From NCBI GenBank assembly GCA_046155505.1, contig JBJXFK010000147.1:1-22903 (forward strand): a stretch of 22,903 nucleotides of DNA. The letters run 5' to 3'. This stretch comes from JBJXFK01 sp046155505 (GTDB taxonomy: Bacteria > Planctomycetota > Phycisphaerae > UBA1845 > Fen-1342). Under the pieces are notes generated by a model. It had not been told where the DNA came from and made no database searches. It saw nothing but the letters and a program-made list of their open reading frames with translations. A program made the translations under genes and the position numbers. Positions 21,158 through 22,903 of this stretch are shown one piece after another. How positions within the stretch are numbered: the stretch's first letter is position 1; each line of letters starts with the position of its first letter.

Positions 21158-22843
21158 ATGAGCTATCTACTGGAAACGCTCGGACGCGGCCTGCTCGGCC
21201 AACTCCAGGACGCTTTCCGGCGTCATCTGCCGGATTGCGACGACCTTGTGCCCACGCTCGAAAAACGCGTTGGCGATTCGCCTACATCCGTCGATCTCAA
21301 TTTGCGCCTCGCCACAGCCAAGCTGCGCGACATGCGCCTTCGCGATGCACGCACCGGCTTCACCGCCGCGCTGCAGCTCGATCCACAGTCGCGCGCCGCG
21401 GCGATCGGGCTCGCGTGTGTTTGCGATGAACTCGGCGATCTCGAAGGTGCACAGCGCCACCTGCGCCGCGCGCAGCAGCTCGACCCGGAAGATCCCGCGA
21501 TCGCATTCGCACTCGGCATGTGCCACGAGCGCGTCGGCGAACCGGTCGACGCAGAGGTTCACTATCAACGCTCGATCGACCTGTGCGACACCCTGCAGAA
21601 TGCACACGAGCGCATCGCCGCCATTGCGGTGCAGCGCTGCAACTGGCCCGCCGCCGCCGAGCGCTATCGCCGCCTGCTCGCCATCGCGCCCGAAAATCTC
21701 GACATCGGCGTCACGCTCGCCACGCTCGATCTGCACGCCGGCAACTTCGAGCGCGCCATCGAGGGCTACCAGCGCGCGCTGCTGATCGAACCCGAAGCAG
21801 CCGCCGACGAACTCGAATGCGTCGAACACCTCGAAACCGAGGGCAAACTGCGCCACGCGATCCAGACGCTCGAATCGCTGGTCGGCAAATACCCCGGCGT
21901 CTGCGAGTTTCGCATTCACCTCGGCGACCTCTATGTCAAAGCCGGCGAGGATCAACGCGCTGTCGGCGAATACCAGGCCGCGATCGAGCTGCATCCCGGC
22001 TTCCTCGAAGCCATGGTCAAGCTCGGCACCCAGCACCTTCGCGCCGGTCGCTGCGGCGACGCGGCGCAGACATTCGTCCGCGCCGTCGAGCTGAATGATC
22101 GACTGCTCACGACATTCGTCGGCCTCGGCGTCGCCCAGGCCGCCGCCAAGCTCGAACGCGAAGCACTCGCCACGTTCGATCTCGCCGCCAGCCTCGCGCC
22201 CAACAGTACGCTGCTGCTGTCGGAGACAACGCGGCTCTATCTGCAATCACGCGTCGACGCGACTCGCGCCGACGGATTGCACGATGACGACGACGACGAA
22301 CCGCCGGTTCGCACGCAGGAGCATCTGTTGCACGAAGCGCTGCGCCGGCATCGCGACGCGCTCACTTCGCATCCGATGCAGTCCGACCTGCACTATCGCT
22401 ACGGCATGCTCGCCCAGCAAATGGGCGATTTCGCCGGCGCGACGCAGGCGTTCCACGCGGCTGTGTCGATCACGCCGACCTATACCAAGGCACTCATCAA
22501 GCTCGGCGTGAGCCTGCACAACGAGGGGCACATCGCCCCCGCGGTCGAGGCGTTTCGCCGCGCGATGTTGCTGCGCCCGGATGATCTGGCGATGCACTAT
22601 CACCTGGCGTTGCTATTCGCGCAGCGCAACCGCTTCGACATCGCGATCGATCAATTCGACGCACTGACCGAAGGTGAATCGCGCCAGCCGTCGTTGCAGC
22701 AAAACATCGGCCTCGCCCTGCAAAACGTCGGCATGGTCGATCGTGCATCAGCAACCTGGCAGGCGATCTGCGATGTCTGCGTCGACGACTCGCCCATGAC
22801 GAGCTCGCGCGTCTCCAGCCGCTTTTGCGACCGCTGGAGCTAG
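21158..22843 (+). CDS. TPR-repeat protein (561 aa)
   Basis: A soluble protein made almost entirely of tetratricopeptide repeats, a scaffold fold for protein-protein contacts. ATG 21158 follows a strong purine-rich GGGGGAGAGGGG ribosome-binding region. At least ten units can be followed, each ending in an L-x-P-type turn, for example AALQLDPQSRAAA, AQQLDPEDPAIA, LLAIAPENLDI, ALLIEPEAAA, AIELHPGFLEAM, AAVSITPTYTKAL and AMLLRPDDLAMH. An acidic linker (DDDDDE, about residue 376) separates the first eight or so repeats from the last group. Some repeats are Cys-containing (LACVCDELGD, VCDVCVDD). There is no signal peptide. Together with the zinc-ribbon and small helical genes upstream it may form a three-gene unit. 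The partner is unknown. Confidence 0.88.
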   Translation: MSYLLETLGRGLLGQLQDAFRRHLPDCDDLVPTLEKRVGDSPTSVDLNLRLATAKLRDMRLRDARTGFTAALQLDPQSRAAAIGLACVCDELGDLEGAQRHLRRAQQLDPEDPAIAFALGMCHERVGEPVDAEVHYQRSIDLCDTLQNAHERIAAIAVQRCNWPAAAERYRRLLAIAPENLDIGVTLATLDLHAGNFERAIEGYQRALLIEPEAAADELECVEHLETEGKLRHAIQTLESLVGKYPGVCEFRIHLGDLYVKAGEDQRAVGEYQAAIELHPGFLEAMVKLGTQHLRAGRCGDAAQTFVRAVELNDRLLTTFVGLGVAQAAAKLEREALATFDLAASLAPNSTLLLSETTRLYLQSRVDATRADGLHDDDDDEPPVRTQEHLLHEALRRHRDALTSHPMQSDLHYRYGMLAQQMGDFAGATQAFHAAVSITPTYTKALIKLGVSLHNEGHIAPAVEAFRRAMLLRPDDLAMHYHLALLFAQRNRFDIAIDQFDALTEGESRQPSLQQNIGLALQNVGMVDRASATWQAICDVCVDDSPMTSSRVSSRFCDRWS

Positions 22844-22876
22844 CGCTTCGTCATTCGTCATCTGTTGGAATGGGGA

Positions 22877-22897
22877 GCATCGGCCTCCGGCCGGTGC
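22877..22897 (+). terminator. GC-rich hairpin after the TPR gene
   Basis: GCATCGGCC (22877-22885) and GGCCGGTGC (22889-22897) pair over 9 bp, including one G-T wobble, around a TCC loop, 33 bp after the TPR stop codon. It could stop transcription, but there is no T-run and the window ends here. It may equally be another dispersed palindrome. Confidence 0.45.
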
Positions 22898-22903
22898 GAA
22901 TTG

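Overview
The window is high-GC bacterial DNA that most resembles Planctomycetota, probably a Phycisphaerae-type lineage. This is inferred from gene content only: a prepilin-type FTLIELL protein paired with a LacI regulator, a PEP-CTERM protein, three secreted proteins with C-terminal dockerin-like tags, HAF repeats, and intergenic spaces full of short dispersed palindromes. No rRNA, tRNA, CRISPR array, integrase or transposase was seen.

Layout. 1-720: the 3' part of a pyruvate kinase gene. 903-1548: a PIN-domain toxin gene overlapping a 68-aa candidate antitoxin gene. 1549-1888: a regulatory gap with two LacI-type operators. 1889-4008: a LacI-family regulator overlapping a pseudopilin-like gene by 4 bp. 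4090-10659: three secreted proteins, namely a 219-aa PEP-CTERM protein, a 747-aa GH16 beta-glucanase with a dockerin, and a 1081-aa repeat protein with a dockerin. 11037-15666: a tightly packed sugar ABC importer (binding protein and two permeases, with no ATPase gene) followed by a GH1 beta-glucosidase. 15858-16625: surE. 16944-18326, minus strand: a secreted HAF-repeat protein with a dockerin. 18557-19972: glucose-6-phosphate isomerase. 20324-22843: a zinc-ribbon miniprotein, a small helical protein and a 561-aa TPR protein.

Working model (inference). Genes from 1889 to 15666 look like a planctomycetal polysaccharide-utilisation locus for a beta-1,3-glucan such as laminarin. The surface GH16 enzyme would cut the polymer. 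The large repeat protein, which shares a domain with the enzyme, would bind substrate or the cell surface. The ABC importer would take up oligosaccharides, GH1 would release glucose inside the cell, and the LacI protein would sense the sugar. Pgi and pyruvate kinase nearby are glycolytic, but nothing shows they are co-regulated.

The most unusual material is (i) the GH16 and 1081-aa protein pair with a shared N-terminal-type domain and Cys-bracketed dockerin tags, (ii) the LacI-pseudopilin pair with palindromic operators upstream, and (iii) several families of GC-rich hairpins in the gene gaps, densest at 10671-11002.
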